Shown: positions 1 to 13,500 of the stretch, piece by piece
Layout of the letters: each line of letters begins with the position of its first letter
How positions within the stretch are numbered: position 1 is the first letter of the stretch
From: Lutraria lutraria
Lineage: Eukaryota > Mollusca > Bivalvia > Venerida > Mactridae
Direction of reading: 5' to 3'
NCBI GenBank assembly: GCA_964023205.1
Contig: OZ026839.1
Coordinates: 17,638,386 to 17,702,385 of the forward strand
DNA length: 64,000 nucleotides
Notes under the pieces: model-generated
What the model was told of the DNA's origin: nothing
What the model saw: only the letters and a program-made list of their open reading frames with translations
Database searches by the model: none
Program-made: the position numbers and the translations under genes

Positions 1-898
1 ACAAGGTTTTCCTAAAATTTGACCTTGTGACCTAGTGTTTGACCCCAGATGACCTATGTTCGAATTTGTCTTGCATATCATTAAGACAAACATTCTGACA
101 AGGTTTGGTGAAGATCCAATTAAAACCATGCAATTAAGAAGATTTTTACCTAGGATTTGACCTGGTGACCCCGTTTTTGACCCCGGCTGACCCATAATCA
201 ACCTTGACCAACGTATCATTGAGGCAAACATTTTGACAAGGTTTTGTGAAGATCCAATCAAAACTGTGACATCTACAGTGTAAACAAAGTTTTCCTAAGA
301 TTTGTTATTGACCCCAGTTGACCCACATTTGTACGGTTATATCATTAAAACAAACAATTTGACTAAGTTTGGTGAAGATCCACTTATAACTGTGAAATCT
401 ACAGTGTTAACATGGTTTTTCATAAGATTTGACATAGCGACCTAGTTTTTTACCCAAGATGACCCATGTTCGAACTCCAAGATATTATAAAGACAAACAT
501 ACTGACAAAGTTTCATGATCATCCAATCAAAACAGTGACTTCTAGAGTGTTCCAAAGGTTTTCCAGCAATTTGCCCTAGTGACCTAGTTTTTTACCGGAA
601 ATGACCCATTATCAAACTTGACCTACATATTATTGAAATAAACATTCTGACAAAGTTTCATGAAGATCCAATGAAAACAGTGATTTCTAAAGTGTTTACA
701 AGGTTTTCCCATTCCCATTCCCATTATCGAACTTGTTCGAGATTTTGTCAATATTAATATTCTGACCCAGTTTTGCTAAAATTGGGCTAAAAATGTGGCC
801 CCTAGTGTGTTTACAAGGTAAAGTTTGACAACGCACAATGCCAGATGCCGGATGGAGACTGATCCTAAAAGGCACACATAGTTTGGTCACAATGCTAA
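1..898 (-). mobile_element. Helitron-like repeat, family C, decayed
   Basis: About nine modules of about 100 bp, each with a GACAAGGTTT..GAAGATCCAAT core and a GACCTAG..TGACCC segment, the same modules as at 27833-28716 and 56953-58102 but inverted. The head end is decayed: GTTTGACAACGCACAATGCC..GATGGAGACTGATCC near 820-870 corresponds to the CGTCCGGCGTC.. head of family C. The left end is cut by the window. Confidence 0.75.
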
Positions 899-1351
899 AG
901 CATGTATTAGTTACCGTTCATATTTTGAATTTTATGCGACATATCACATTTTAAATATAGAATTTTTTTTCGATTTTGTTCATTAATATTTCTATTTGAA
1001 TGTTGAAATTAAATTTTCATTGCTGTACACAAAGATCTATAATTAGCGACATGTACTTGGCCTGAAGTGAGAAGGTGTTGAAAAAGTCTCAGTATGAGGT
1101 CAAATTATTAAGTCATTATTAGGAGTGAGACTTGGTGGATATTGGACGAGTAAGCCAGAGAATTGTTAACAACATGCTCATTTAATTTTTGTGATCAAAT
1201 CAAGTAAACTGAGGAAATATTAGGGGCAAATAAAGGAGTCTTTTGAGGCAGTCTAGACTGAACAGTGCAAAAAGTAAAGGATTGAATTTGTTGACTAGCT
1301 AGGAAAGTTTATATTAATTCTGTTTCATATAAATTGTATTAATGATTGCAG
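899..1351. other. Non-coding, no feature seen
   Basis: AT-rich sequence upstream of the first visible TSNAXIP1 exon. No convincing start exon or promoter motif was found. Confidence 0.5.
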
Positions 1352-1597
1352 CCTTATGTTGACACAAAGACTGGTGAGCTTGATGCTTGGCCTGCACATG
1401 CTAGTGGCCACTCAGTACCAACAAGTTCACTAATGATGACCAAAGATAAAAGTCTGGTATTGGTCAATGATGAACAAATGGGAAAACCAAGTATGATACC
1501 AAAGCCAAGGTTCCTTGATCAATTGGAAAATTACCTGAAAAAAGAACTTAGAGCATTAGATGTTGTTGAAGTTGAACCCAGTGAATTGAGACTTCAG
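1352..1597 (+). CDS. TSNAXIP1: TSNAXIP1 exon a (first visible)
   Basis: 82 codons, phase 0 to phase 0. The acceptor is TGATTGCAG and the donor CAG|GTATCT. It carries the start of the family domain, with KPRFLDQLENYLKKELRAL near the end. There is no start codon in frame between the acceptor and the coding sequence. Confidence 0.92.
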
Positions 1598-4500
1598 GTA
1601 TCTGGTTTGATTTTGACTTGCTTTTATATAACATTGATAACAAATCTACATTGTTAGGGGTAAAAGTTTTAAAGTTTTTAATGTCTAGAAAGGTAATTTT
1701 TCCGAATCATATAAATTCGAGAAATTTGAGAGCAGGTGGTAATAGATCAACGGATGCTGACTGTGTTAGTAATTTGCTTACTGTTCTTGCGATTCTCAAC
1801 CAAAATTTTCAGTTCTTTGTGATCGCATGATGTCCATCTGTCCGTCCATGCATCAACAATTGCTTTAAGGTAGTATGCGCCCTTTCCTTAACATCATGGG
1901 TAAAAAAATCGAATTTTCGAAGGTAGTATAGCATGTTCTTCAATTTTTAAGCACTAAAAATATGTCCATTTTTTCACCTGTAATTTTGACCCCCAACTAT
2001 TTTTAGTGCACTTTTGGTAAATGGAAGTAGATAGATCAATAAACTATTAAATGAATCACATGTTGATTTTATGGAGATCTTAACAAGCAATAATAAAAGG
2101 CAAAAATAATATATCATGGCGCATTATTTTTCACAAAATTGCAATAAATTATAGTTCAAACAACATTAATAACATTGTTGAAATTGTTCCCTCATGATAC
2201 CATCGATGCAACTTGATAAGAGATTCAACTCGATCGTGTAACATGTTTATTGAAACAGACTATAATATTATTTATAGTCTTCTGCATGAACCTTTATAAT
2301 CAGCATCTTATATGAACAACGCCAATATTAAAGATATACAATGTAGTCTTAGAGCACACTTGTGTTTCTTGTTTATATATACTCCATTAAGTTATATTGA
2401 TTATTGACCTATTACTCAGCCAATACATACAAATATTACGACGCTGTTTTAAACAAACTTTTTAGAACTTAATTTTTTAGTATAATGTTATGTTGCTTTT
2501 CAGGCACACAGAGAAGTATTTGAATACTTAATTGAAGATTTCAAAACATATAAACCATTGTTGTCAGCTATTAAGAATGAATATGAAATGATGTTTGCCT
2601 ATCAACGACAACAAATAAGAGAATTAGAACCATTGAAGGTGAGCTGGTAGAACTACTACATGTAGCACCAGTACATGTATATTATACTTGTTATAATCAT
2701 GAGATACATGTTCAAACCATGTATATTAATTCATGTACATTTGTAATTTGTCTTATGTTATAACAAGTAACATCTACACATATCAACATTTTGACATAAT
2801 TGTATTTTTTAGCCTGTTGTTTCTAAACAGTATGTATTTATATAAGGTCAATAATTTTAAGTAAAGAACTTAATGGTAATGTGTATTATTAATTGGTTTT
2901 GGATCTGACATGTATATTAATTTTCCTGTGTCTGGTATGATCTTTAAATTTAAATCCATGTATCTTATCATGTATAAATCTATTTCATGAATTAAGTTTT
3001 TGTGAACTTTTCATTTGCTCTTATTCTGTTTTCCAGCAAATGCTTGTGACAGTGTCTGAACAATGTGATCAAAAAGTTATGAGTATCAGAGATGAAGAAA
3101 AACAAGGTAAATTTTTTTTTCAAGAAATTAAACTTAGTATTGCCTCATGCATTTAGGTTGATTCACATGGAAGAATAAAACAACAAAAGGGACAAGATGG
3201 CCCTTTATCGCTCACCTGAGAACAAAGGCACAATAATTAATGACCAGGTACTATAGTTTCCATCTCGTAAAACTCATTTTTACGTAGATTTTGAGATCAA
3301 AGCCAACAATGAAGGTATAATACTGTTAAACAAGCTAAAACGTAGCAAATTTTCTAATCCAAGGGCCCATAACTCTTGAAGTTGTGTTCCGATTCCACCC
3401 ATAACTGAACTTGGCCAAAACCATAAGGTCATACACATTCATTGTTAATATGATTAGAATCGGCGAATAAATGAAGGCACTAGAGTGTAAACAAGCTAAA
3501 ATATAGCAAATTTTCAAAGTCAAGGGCCCATAACTCTTGAAGATATGGTCCGATTACGCCCATAATCAAACTTGTCCAAGATCTTTTGGTTATACACATT
3601 TACTGAAAATATGATTATGATTGGTGAATAAATGAAGGCACTAGAGTGTAAAAAAGCTAAATATAGCAAATTTTGTAATTCAAGGGCCCATAACTCTAGA
3701 AGTTATTGTCCGATTATGCCCATAATCGAACTTAGCCGAGACATTGTGGCCATATACATTGTGAGCCAGTTTAATCAGGATTCATTAAGAGCTGCGGATG
3801 CTAGAGTATAAACAAACTAATTGTGGACGGACGACAGACGACGGACATTCAACGATCCTAAATGACAATTGGTGTTTATTTAAGTTTTGATAGCTTGTTA
3901 ACTTGAGGTAAAAATTGATTTATTGTATTTCCTAATTACATGGTACTAAATACAAATGTTTTCTTACAGTAATAAGGAATAGATATACCATTTTTTGAGC
4001 CTACCCATATTAGTCAGCCTTGTGAATTTAATCTGTGCATTTTTTTTCAGAAATGATTGACTTAAAGCAAGAAAACAAAAATTTGTTCAAGAGAATTGAA
4101 GACCTTAAAAATAATGGCAGGGATTTAAAGACACAAGTTTCAAAGCTGCAAGATGATTTAGCCAGTCAGTATAAACTTTACCGTGATGAGCGGGATGCTC
4201 GTAAGTTACTTCAATCAGATATTAATGATTTAAGATATCAACAGGAAGATTATCAAATGTCACAGAAGAAAGAAGATGAAGAAGAGGATGACCCTGTCAT
4301 GTTGAAAATTGCTCTCAAGTAAGCAGTTACTGATAATGAAAAAGTTGTAAGGCAAAATCAGAAAATGAATGCATTTGCTGTGTCCAGGCTCAGTGTTCTG
4401 CCAAGGTTTGAAAATGACTGAGACAAAAAATTTCAACATAAATTGTAACTATTTTTATGAAGAAAATTACCCCATTTTATACTGATGTACATTTTTAAAT

Positions 4501-7500
4501 AATCTTGCTTGACCAGGTAAGTATATACAAATGTAAATAGTTTATATACGTACCTGGCTTACTTAACATAACCAGGTACGTTTATTAACACGAAAATAAC
4601 CTAGTCCAAATAACTGTCTACTGATGAATATCATGGCTCTTTTAGATCTGGCGATATATATCTTACTAGCAATGTATGAATTAACAAAATCATGTACAGA
4701 TTGCCTGTATATATCATACATTAAGACTAAAACAAGAGCAATCACTCGTCCATTTCTTCACACGGTAACATATTTGTTTACAGTAGTTTCCATACAACTT
4801 TTAGGACAAGACAGGTAGGGGTTTAAATGCAGTTAAATGAGGGTTGGTAGGTGGAGGATTGACTGTAATATTGTTGATTTGATGCAATTGAGGATTTTAC
4901 TTTTGGAAAAAGCTTAGAATTTGTAGATGACTTTTGCCAGCATTGCCATATTGTAAAGATGAACTGTCTGGATAAAATGATCAATTTCATTGGTCAGCAC
5001 AGAATTATGCACCAATCAGAAGTGATGTAAGAAACAGGTTTCACACACTTTGCACCGGTTGCTGTAATATTTTTACTACTGTGACGATAGCAGTTTGTTT
5101 TTGCCGAGAAATTTTGTACATGACATGAATCGCACACAAGCAATATTTTATTCGACATTTACTTTTTTTTAGAATAAATAGGAATCGCATCCTTGGCAGA
5201 ACACTGTAGTCTGTGATAGAAAAACATAAGGTTAAACATTTTGTTTGATGCCACTTAATGTATTAACATGCTTTCTTGTATGCATGCATTAGGAATCAAA
5301 CTAATTGAATCAATATTCTGTAAAACAAACATTTTCCTGTTTATAACATGAACATGAACTTTTGGCAGGGAATGATTCTATTGCTTGTTTCAAGCAAATT
5401 GAGAGATTATTTTCCTATGTTTTTTAATGATCTTGTGAATATTGAATACATGGCCTGTCATGCTCATATTTGAACATACCAAACCATTCTAAATGAAGTG
5501 CTTATGTTTAAACAATTTCTTGTTAAAGTCACTAAGATAAACATAAATTTCAGACGAGCTCGAGAAGATGAGAGAGGGGCAACTCAACGTCTGAATGAAA
5601 TGATTGCTAACTATGGGGATGTAATTCCTCGGAGGGATTTTGAGAATTTAGAAAAGAACCATCTGGTATGTTCAGCATATATTTATGTGTCTTAATTGAA
5701 TTAACTTCTCAATACAAATATTTGTTGATGAACTAACTTCTTTGGGTTGCACCAGCTGGTGAAATCAAATATCTTGAGGAGTCATCGGACCAGACTTAAC
5801 CTGCTGCTCATAATAATCTAGTTTTTGTTAGGAGATGAATTTACTTGTAAATTCTTCTCGTATCCATATAGCGATCATGCAAACTATGAATTTTTACACT
5901 GCTCTCTAGCTTTAGGCTAGAATTCGAACTACATTTTTCGCTAACAGAGCGATACTGCAAGCAGTTCAAACACTCATTCATACAGTCAGTAAGGAAATAC
6001 CATCGGTGCTGTAACTTTATCTATTTTTTATTTTTAGCGTTGTAGACCCATTTCTAAAGGCCATCATTTTGCTTATACGTCCTGAACTGGTTTAATGTAT
6101 CAATGTTTTAAGCATCATCTCCTTTGAGACTTAGCTTTCCGGAACGGTACAGAACAGGTCCGGATTTTACGTAAATCGATCAATATGGCCGCTTAGCAGG
6201 TTGAGATGATTGCATCAAATCATGAGTTGTAGTGTCTAAGGTATACACCCATTGAATAATTTGTCGGTGGTAGGTGATTGCAAAGTTGATATTCTTTCGA
6301 TAAAAGCCGATGTGGGTATAAAATCACGAACAATATAAAGAATATACTGTAGCTAACAGCAGTCAGAGAGATGTCGAGACATACTTATTGTAAGTTGAAG
6401 GGCTTGCTGATCCAGTTCAGAGCAATATATTCATATAACATTAAATGTTGCATAAAGAAAAAAAATTCTGTGTCGAATAAGACCATCGTTTAAAAAATCA
6501 GTTTTAAATTGGTATATCACGGCCTTGATGAACATGATTGGTGTATATTTTCGTGATTTCTAGACCCAGGAGTTCTATGATATTAAGGATATGTTACAAG
6601 GCCTTGATAATTCATATGGTGAAATAATTCTTTTTAAGCAGGCAACATGATCATTGTACATTAATATTTGATTGAATAACAGTAGCCTACAGTACTAGGT
6701 CCTCGTTATTTATTATTGATACAGTTTTAAATTTTGTATCGACACAGAGAGATCTCTGCATCACAAAATTCTTCTCCTTTCAGGCCTTTGATTTTTATGC
6801 CCCCGGCATCTATGATTGTCAGGGAATATAGTGATTGTCCTGTCAGTCCGTCCTTCCGTCCGTCCGTACGAGGTTACACTTTAGTACTTAAACAGTTGTC
6901 ATTCTCAATCCACCCATATCAACCAACCTCACTTTGACCTTGACTTAATTTGGACTTAGAATGATCCTGTACTAGGTTAAGTAGATTTTACCATTTCGTC
7001 TAGCACCATCACTGCTGACTAGAACACTTTGATACTGTATACGTCTTAATATTGGCGCCCGTTTTATTTAGGCGGTCGGCATCGGAACCGCCAAATCTAG
7101 ACCACGCCAATATAAAACCTCGCCAATTATTTGTCAAAAAAATATAACTCTTGTCATCAAAGAGGTGAACATTACCAACACTTTTGCATTTCTTTTTGTT
7201 TAGTAGGCTTGTACGAGTACATGCATTACATTTATAGCCTTAGGGTTAATCTTAATTGAAACAAAGTGAAATTTAAACAATGCAAACAATATAGGTTCAT
7301 TTGTCACACCTATTTGTAAATTAAATCGTCGGCATATATAGACAAACTAAATCAAAACGGATATAACAATATATGTCAATTTAAGAAATTAAACATATCA
7401 GTACATTTAAAACAAATATCGATTTTCAGACATTGTGTTAACTCCTGTTTGATCCCAAGTAATTACCACCTCTTAAGTCTACATGTATTTATTCAATACA

Positions 7501-10500
7501 GTTTATCCTCACATGACACGATATATTTAGTAAAACGTTAGCGTTACTTGTTTGAAATGATTTAATTTTGGCGGATAAGGAGGCAGACATGGATTTAATT
7601 TGACGGTTGGCTATGAAACCGCCAAATATAGGACCCGCCAATTCATGAACATCTTAAAAACGGCAAAGTTTGCACCCGCAGAAATAAAGACATATATATA
7701 CAGTACTTATACAGGTGTTGCATATGTATGATCATTCTCAATCCACCCATATCAACCAACCTCACTTTGACCTTGACTTAATGTGGACATAAAATGTACT
7801 AGGTTAAGTAGATTTGACAGCTTCGTCTAGCACCAACACCACTTACTAGAACACTTTGATACTATACAGTTGATACTTATACATAAGTTGCTTATGACCA
7901 TTCTCAAAATATGCTGTGGTATCAAATACGTTAATGGCCGTATTTACAATAATATACAAAATGCTCATGTAAAATTTACTCCAAGATGTAAATAAGATGA
8001 AAATGCATGTTGGTTGGTTGTTCAGATATGTGTTAATTAGTCGTTTAAAAATAGTTTAAGTAGATAATGTTTTCATGATTTCAATTGTACAATATGGGAT
8101 ATGGACATAAGCCCTCCCGGAACATTTGCCCATCAATGAAAATATGTCCTACCTACCATTTCTATTAGGGGGCAAATGTCCACATTAACATTTTTTCATT
8201 GGGGAGGCAAACATCCGGGGCTAATGTCCTATACTCGTACAATGTACCATGTCCGAAAAATCCTGTTATAAACTGACATGCAGTGAAACATTATAGTGAC
8301 ACAATGTGAAAGTTACTTATGTATTTTAAGTCACCATGTATGAAAAACAAAGAAAATTGATTGAGATTTGTTTTTTTTATTGTGCAATTTTAACAACATG
8401 AAAAAAGCATGTTGTTCAACCAACATGTTAGTGCGATCAATTATCCAACATAACACTTTAGATAATCAACTTAATTACTAATTAACACTTAAGTCAATTG
8501 AGTCAAGTGACCATTATTTGTGCTTGATAAATCGAGATAACAATGCTCGTAATAAATATGGAAATTTATATACAATTAAGAACAAAAACCAGACGAGACT
8601 TCAAGGTCTTGTAATACATGTATAAATGAAATTTTACTGTATATGAACTATTACGAAATATCAATAGTGTTCTGCTGTTATCATTCCTTCTTCTCTAAAG
8701 AAACAAAATCAATACTTTTCAGGAGCTGGAAAAAGAAGTAGATGTTATCCGTGGAGATTTTGACAAACTTAAATTAGAACATGAGTACGTACACAATCTT
8801 AATGTTATATATTTTGCATATCATCTATTTTAATAAATTACTCCAACATATACAAGTTAATGAACAACTAATGATGATCAGTAATTAAAACCAATACAAT
8901 TGCGTGGATAATTGGTTATGCTCTCTGACTAGTAATCACTCACCCCTCAATAGCTTGTGAGTTTGAATCCCACCTTGGACAAAATTTCCCATATGAGCTA
9001 ACTGTCCAGCTTGGTGTTTTAATAATTCATTATTTAGTTTCTTTTTATGTACCTAAATGCTTTGATTAATTGATGGGCAATATTTATTAAAGTGAACATT
9101 TCAAGTTTATGTAAGTGACAAAAAAAGGATGTTGGAAGTAACAAATATAATTATACTAGTACATGTATTTATGATGGTAATAAATGTGTATTAAAATTGC
9201 TGCTTTTTACACGCACAGAACAGAACTATTCAAAACATGTACATATACATGTAGTACATAGTCATACAATATATATATAATACATTATAAACATCAAGGT
9301 CTGAGCAATAATAAAAAAGAGTAACATCTATAATCATTTTGCCTATGTGAGTATGAAGTACATGTACTAGTCAGAAATTCATACAATACAATACATTTGT
9401 ATTTACTCTGGTTGTTTATCACATTTATACATAGTGTTGTAAAATCGGACTTGAATGAGAATCAATCATCAAATTGAATCGGAGAGGGTGTTTCGATTCA
9501 CAATCGGAAAATAATCGAAAGCAAATTTATATCCTTATTCCAATATTTGACAGACTTATTTGGTTGTTACTTGTTAACCGTACAATACATAGTCATAAAA
9601 ATCCGAAATCCAAAATACTTTCAGACTGATGACCTGAACTTCCCTGGAAAAGGGAAAATTTCATTAAATTTCTTTCATATAACAGTCACCACCTTTGTTT
9701 AAATACACAGTCACCACCTTTGTTTAAATACACACAATGCCTGAAAGTAGTGGGAATAAGACAGTTGCTCAAATAATGGCGGCGGTCTACCGACTTGTAA
9801 CAACATCGATTTAACACCACTAACATCAATAGTCGCCAACCTCAAGCAGTCAGCAACGATTATTCGATTATAATCGATTATCATTACATCACTATTTATA
9901 CGTATATTGGTTGCAATTTAGCAGTATAGAGCTAAATTAAATATTACAACTCCCTACTGCAACCAGAGGTCAAGTCTACTCCAGCTATGTGAGGATTGTC
10001 ATGCCCTATGGTTCTGATACATGGGCAGCATCAGCAAGCACCATCAAGCGCCTCCAAGGTAACGACAGAGCCATGATAAGATGGACCTGCCTGGTCAAGC
10101 CTGAAGATGACATGCATCCACTTTGAGGCTCTTCTATCTAGGCTCAACATAAGAGACATTGCCGAAGTCCTCCTACTGGGCAGGCTGAGATGGTTAGGAT
10201 ACATTCAGCGCAGCACAAGCTGGATCTCGCAGATCAGATACATGACTATTGCATCACAGCGGGGTCATGGCAGACAAAAGCTTTCTTGGGATGAAATCGT
10301 AAAGTGTGATAGTGCAAACCCTGAACATGGACTCCACCAACCAACTGAATCACCAGGCATGGAGAGGAAGACTTCGCTCTCGACAGACAGACAGGCCACA
10401 CCCTCCTCATGAGGATTAATCCATGGCTTGTAGAATCAAAACTGGTTGATGATGATGATATATCGCGTGTAACGGTGTATTACAAATTTGACAAAATCGT

Positions 10501-13500
10501 TCGTCTCCAGGAATGTTATTTCTAGAGTACCTACCAGTATGAATTCTTAATGAATGTGCTGATATTGTTAAATGAGTAATGAACAGACATAAGTTATGAT
10601 TCATATTAAAAAATAAATTTACATTGTTTATATAACTTTAGCGCATTGCTTTTTCATTGGAACTTAACATTTGCAAACGTATATGAACCACGCATATCAA
10701 ATTATTCCCCTAGGTTATTACAGGTATAATCCATCAAGGCCCTGTCGAGGTAACAATCAGAAACATAATCAGTATCATCAATATCAGAATTATAAAAATC
10801 ATGCTCAATAAAATCGCGTCTTGTTCCGACATTATTTCTCAGTAACTGTTATATAAATGGAAATACCCGAGAAGTTACGATTGTACCTAAATTAGTAAAA
10901 GCATTTACATCATGCTCAATAATGTCAAATAAATGAGTATTAAATATATCATAGATTGGAGAGAGAATCTTCGCACCTGTTATATGTACAATAAGTATAT
11001 ACATACATTAGTATCTTTTTCTAAGTGAAAAAAAGTGCTTATTAAGTTTAAGCTAAATAACAGTGTCATAATGGTTCCATACAATTTCTATACCGGAAGT
11101 TAAATGTTCTTTATAATAAAATTTAATCACAATACCACCACTACATCAACGTGTATAATTCTAGTCAATTCCACATCACTATTGTTGTATTATTGCCAGT
11201 CTACACTGTCCAGTATAATAGGACAAGTGCTGATAAGCATGGGGGGGGGGGCTTTTTCTATACCAGCTTCTATACTGTTAAGATCAATCACACATTAGTA
11301 ATAAAAGTTAGAACACACTAAAGTAGTTCTTATTTGTTATTCACCATATAACAAAACAAACTATCTTTGTTTGTCTAAGACTCATATAAAAATATTATGT
11401 CATGTTTTGAAATAACAATTCTAACTCCATTATATAAATATTTTTCTTATTTTACCCACAGTGCTCTTCTTGATGTACATAAACAAGTTGTAAAACAGAG
11501 AGATGAGTTTTATACGGAATGTGAAACATTACGGAGAAGCTCAACACCCAGGTAAATACTGCTGTTTATGTCATTGCTGTTATTTATGCTCTGAAAGAGA
11601 TTTCTGAAAACTATGGTTTTAAACAAAACATGACCTACTTAACAGACTGATGCTTTAATAAATAGTACAGTACAACCTCTCTATAGTGGCCCACTATTTA
11701 GTGCAAACACCTCTCAAAAACTACATAATTTTGCTACTCCCAAAAGGTGTTGCTTTGGAAAGCTTACACTGTATTATAAATACATGTACATGCATGTCAA
11801 AGTATTAAGGTTAGATACCCATATATTGTCCATATTCAGTATATCAGAAGGGAGTCAGCAGATTTTGGAAACCTTTTTAATTTTTATTTACATGCTAGAA
11901 AATGATTTACCATTAGATTTTTCTAAAACAATCATATTCCTTTGAGTTATTGTGCCTGTATCTTGCATTTAAGTCTATGAAAGTTTACCATTTTTCAAAA
12001 ATAAAATAAAACAAAATATTCATTTTTATGAAAACTCTTGTTAAAAAGATGCAAAAGTATAATACCAATTTTATTTAATAAAGAAAAGAATAGACCAACT
12101 AGCTATCTTTACAGTGACTGATATTTTCCTTCTTTCATCAAGGGCAATTAACTTAAAAAATTGTTGTATCTAGGGTGACTACAATGTATCAAAGAAATTA
12201 TGATAATTTGGCAATACTGTTTTTATGATTTTACTATTTTTTGAAGACCATTTTGGGGATATGAAAAATAGGTACAGTGTGATGAATTGAAGAAAAGAAG
12301 TAAAGAACTCTTTGAATGACTCTTTATTTGTTACCTTGCATATACTTTTTTGTGTTCATTTATAATAGTAAACAAAAAAAAGTCAATCACTTTTTGTAAA
12401 CAAACACCACTATAAAAAAGAACATTACATAGGCGTAGTTGTAAACTTTGGTTTCAGGGTACTAGTAATTTAAAATGAACTTTGTTTATTAAAAGGTATT
12501 GCAGCAATACTTAAACTTTTACTTAGGTATGAAACACTAATTCTATGTATCCAATTACTTAGACCTGATTGGGATAAGGCTGCTGATAATGTTCGTGGTG
12601 GTATGACTAGATGGAAGGAACTTACTGAAGGAAAAACTAGCAATGAAATGGTGGATGTATTACTCACAGAAATGGCATCTGGTGAAGTTGTTGATACGGG
12701 TGGTGCTGAATATTTTGATGGACAGGTCTGTAATAATGCTACATATACATGATAGATTTTGTATAAATTATGTATGAGTTATTATCTATGATATTATGTA
12801 ATATTATTTAATTTACTCAATGTTCAATATTTCGGCCCGAGCCTTTATCAAGAATAAACATGCAATTTAATTTTCGCTACATTTTAGCATTTAAACACCA
12901 TTAGTACATTGTTTATATGACATGACGTCATCATTGACGTTGTAACATCATTTGGCGTAACGACGTCAATGTACTAATGCTAAAATGTAGCGAAGATTAA
13001 ATTGCATGTTTATACTTGATAAAGGCTCAGGCCAAAATATTGAACATTGAGTAAATTAGATAATATTATATAGTGTTATATTCCCTGTGGAATTAAAATA
13101 AACAAAGTATGATATTATGGTTCATGGAAAGCTTGAAATTAAAAATTGTCTTGATCAAATTTTTAACCAGGTTTTCACATTATTAGAATGCCGAAAATGG
13201 CAGGCGGGCGTCAAACAGGCGGTGTCTGGTCAATAACTTAAGTTCAAATTGACCAATGTTGACTAAACTTGGTATTTAGCATCCTTGCATCAAAACCTAG
13301 CTTAGGATTGTATTTGGGGTCAGTCAGGTCAAGGTCGCTGTTACTAAAAATAGAAAATCAGTTTCCGGTCAATAACTTAATAAAGGATTAATATATTGCT
13401 CTGAAAGTTTGTGTGCAGGTAGCTTACATACAGTCCATGCTTTTGTATTGCATCAAGGGCCAGTAGGGTCAAGGTCACTGTTACTTAATATAGAAATCTG

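Noticed and set aside
1598..1830. Read-through of TSNAXIP1 exon a into an open extension and a further 70-codon frame
   Set aside because: The GTATCT donor at 1598 joins exon b in frame; the extension lacks family similarity.
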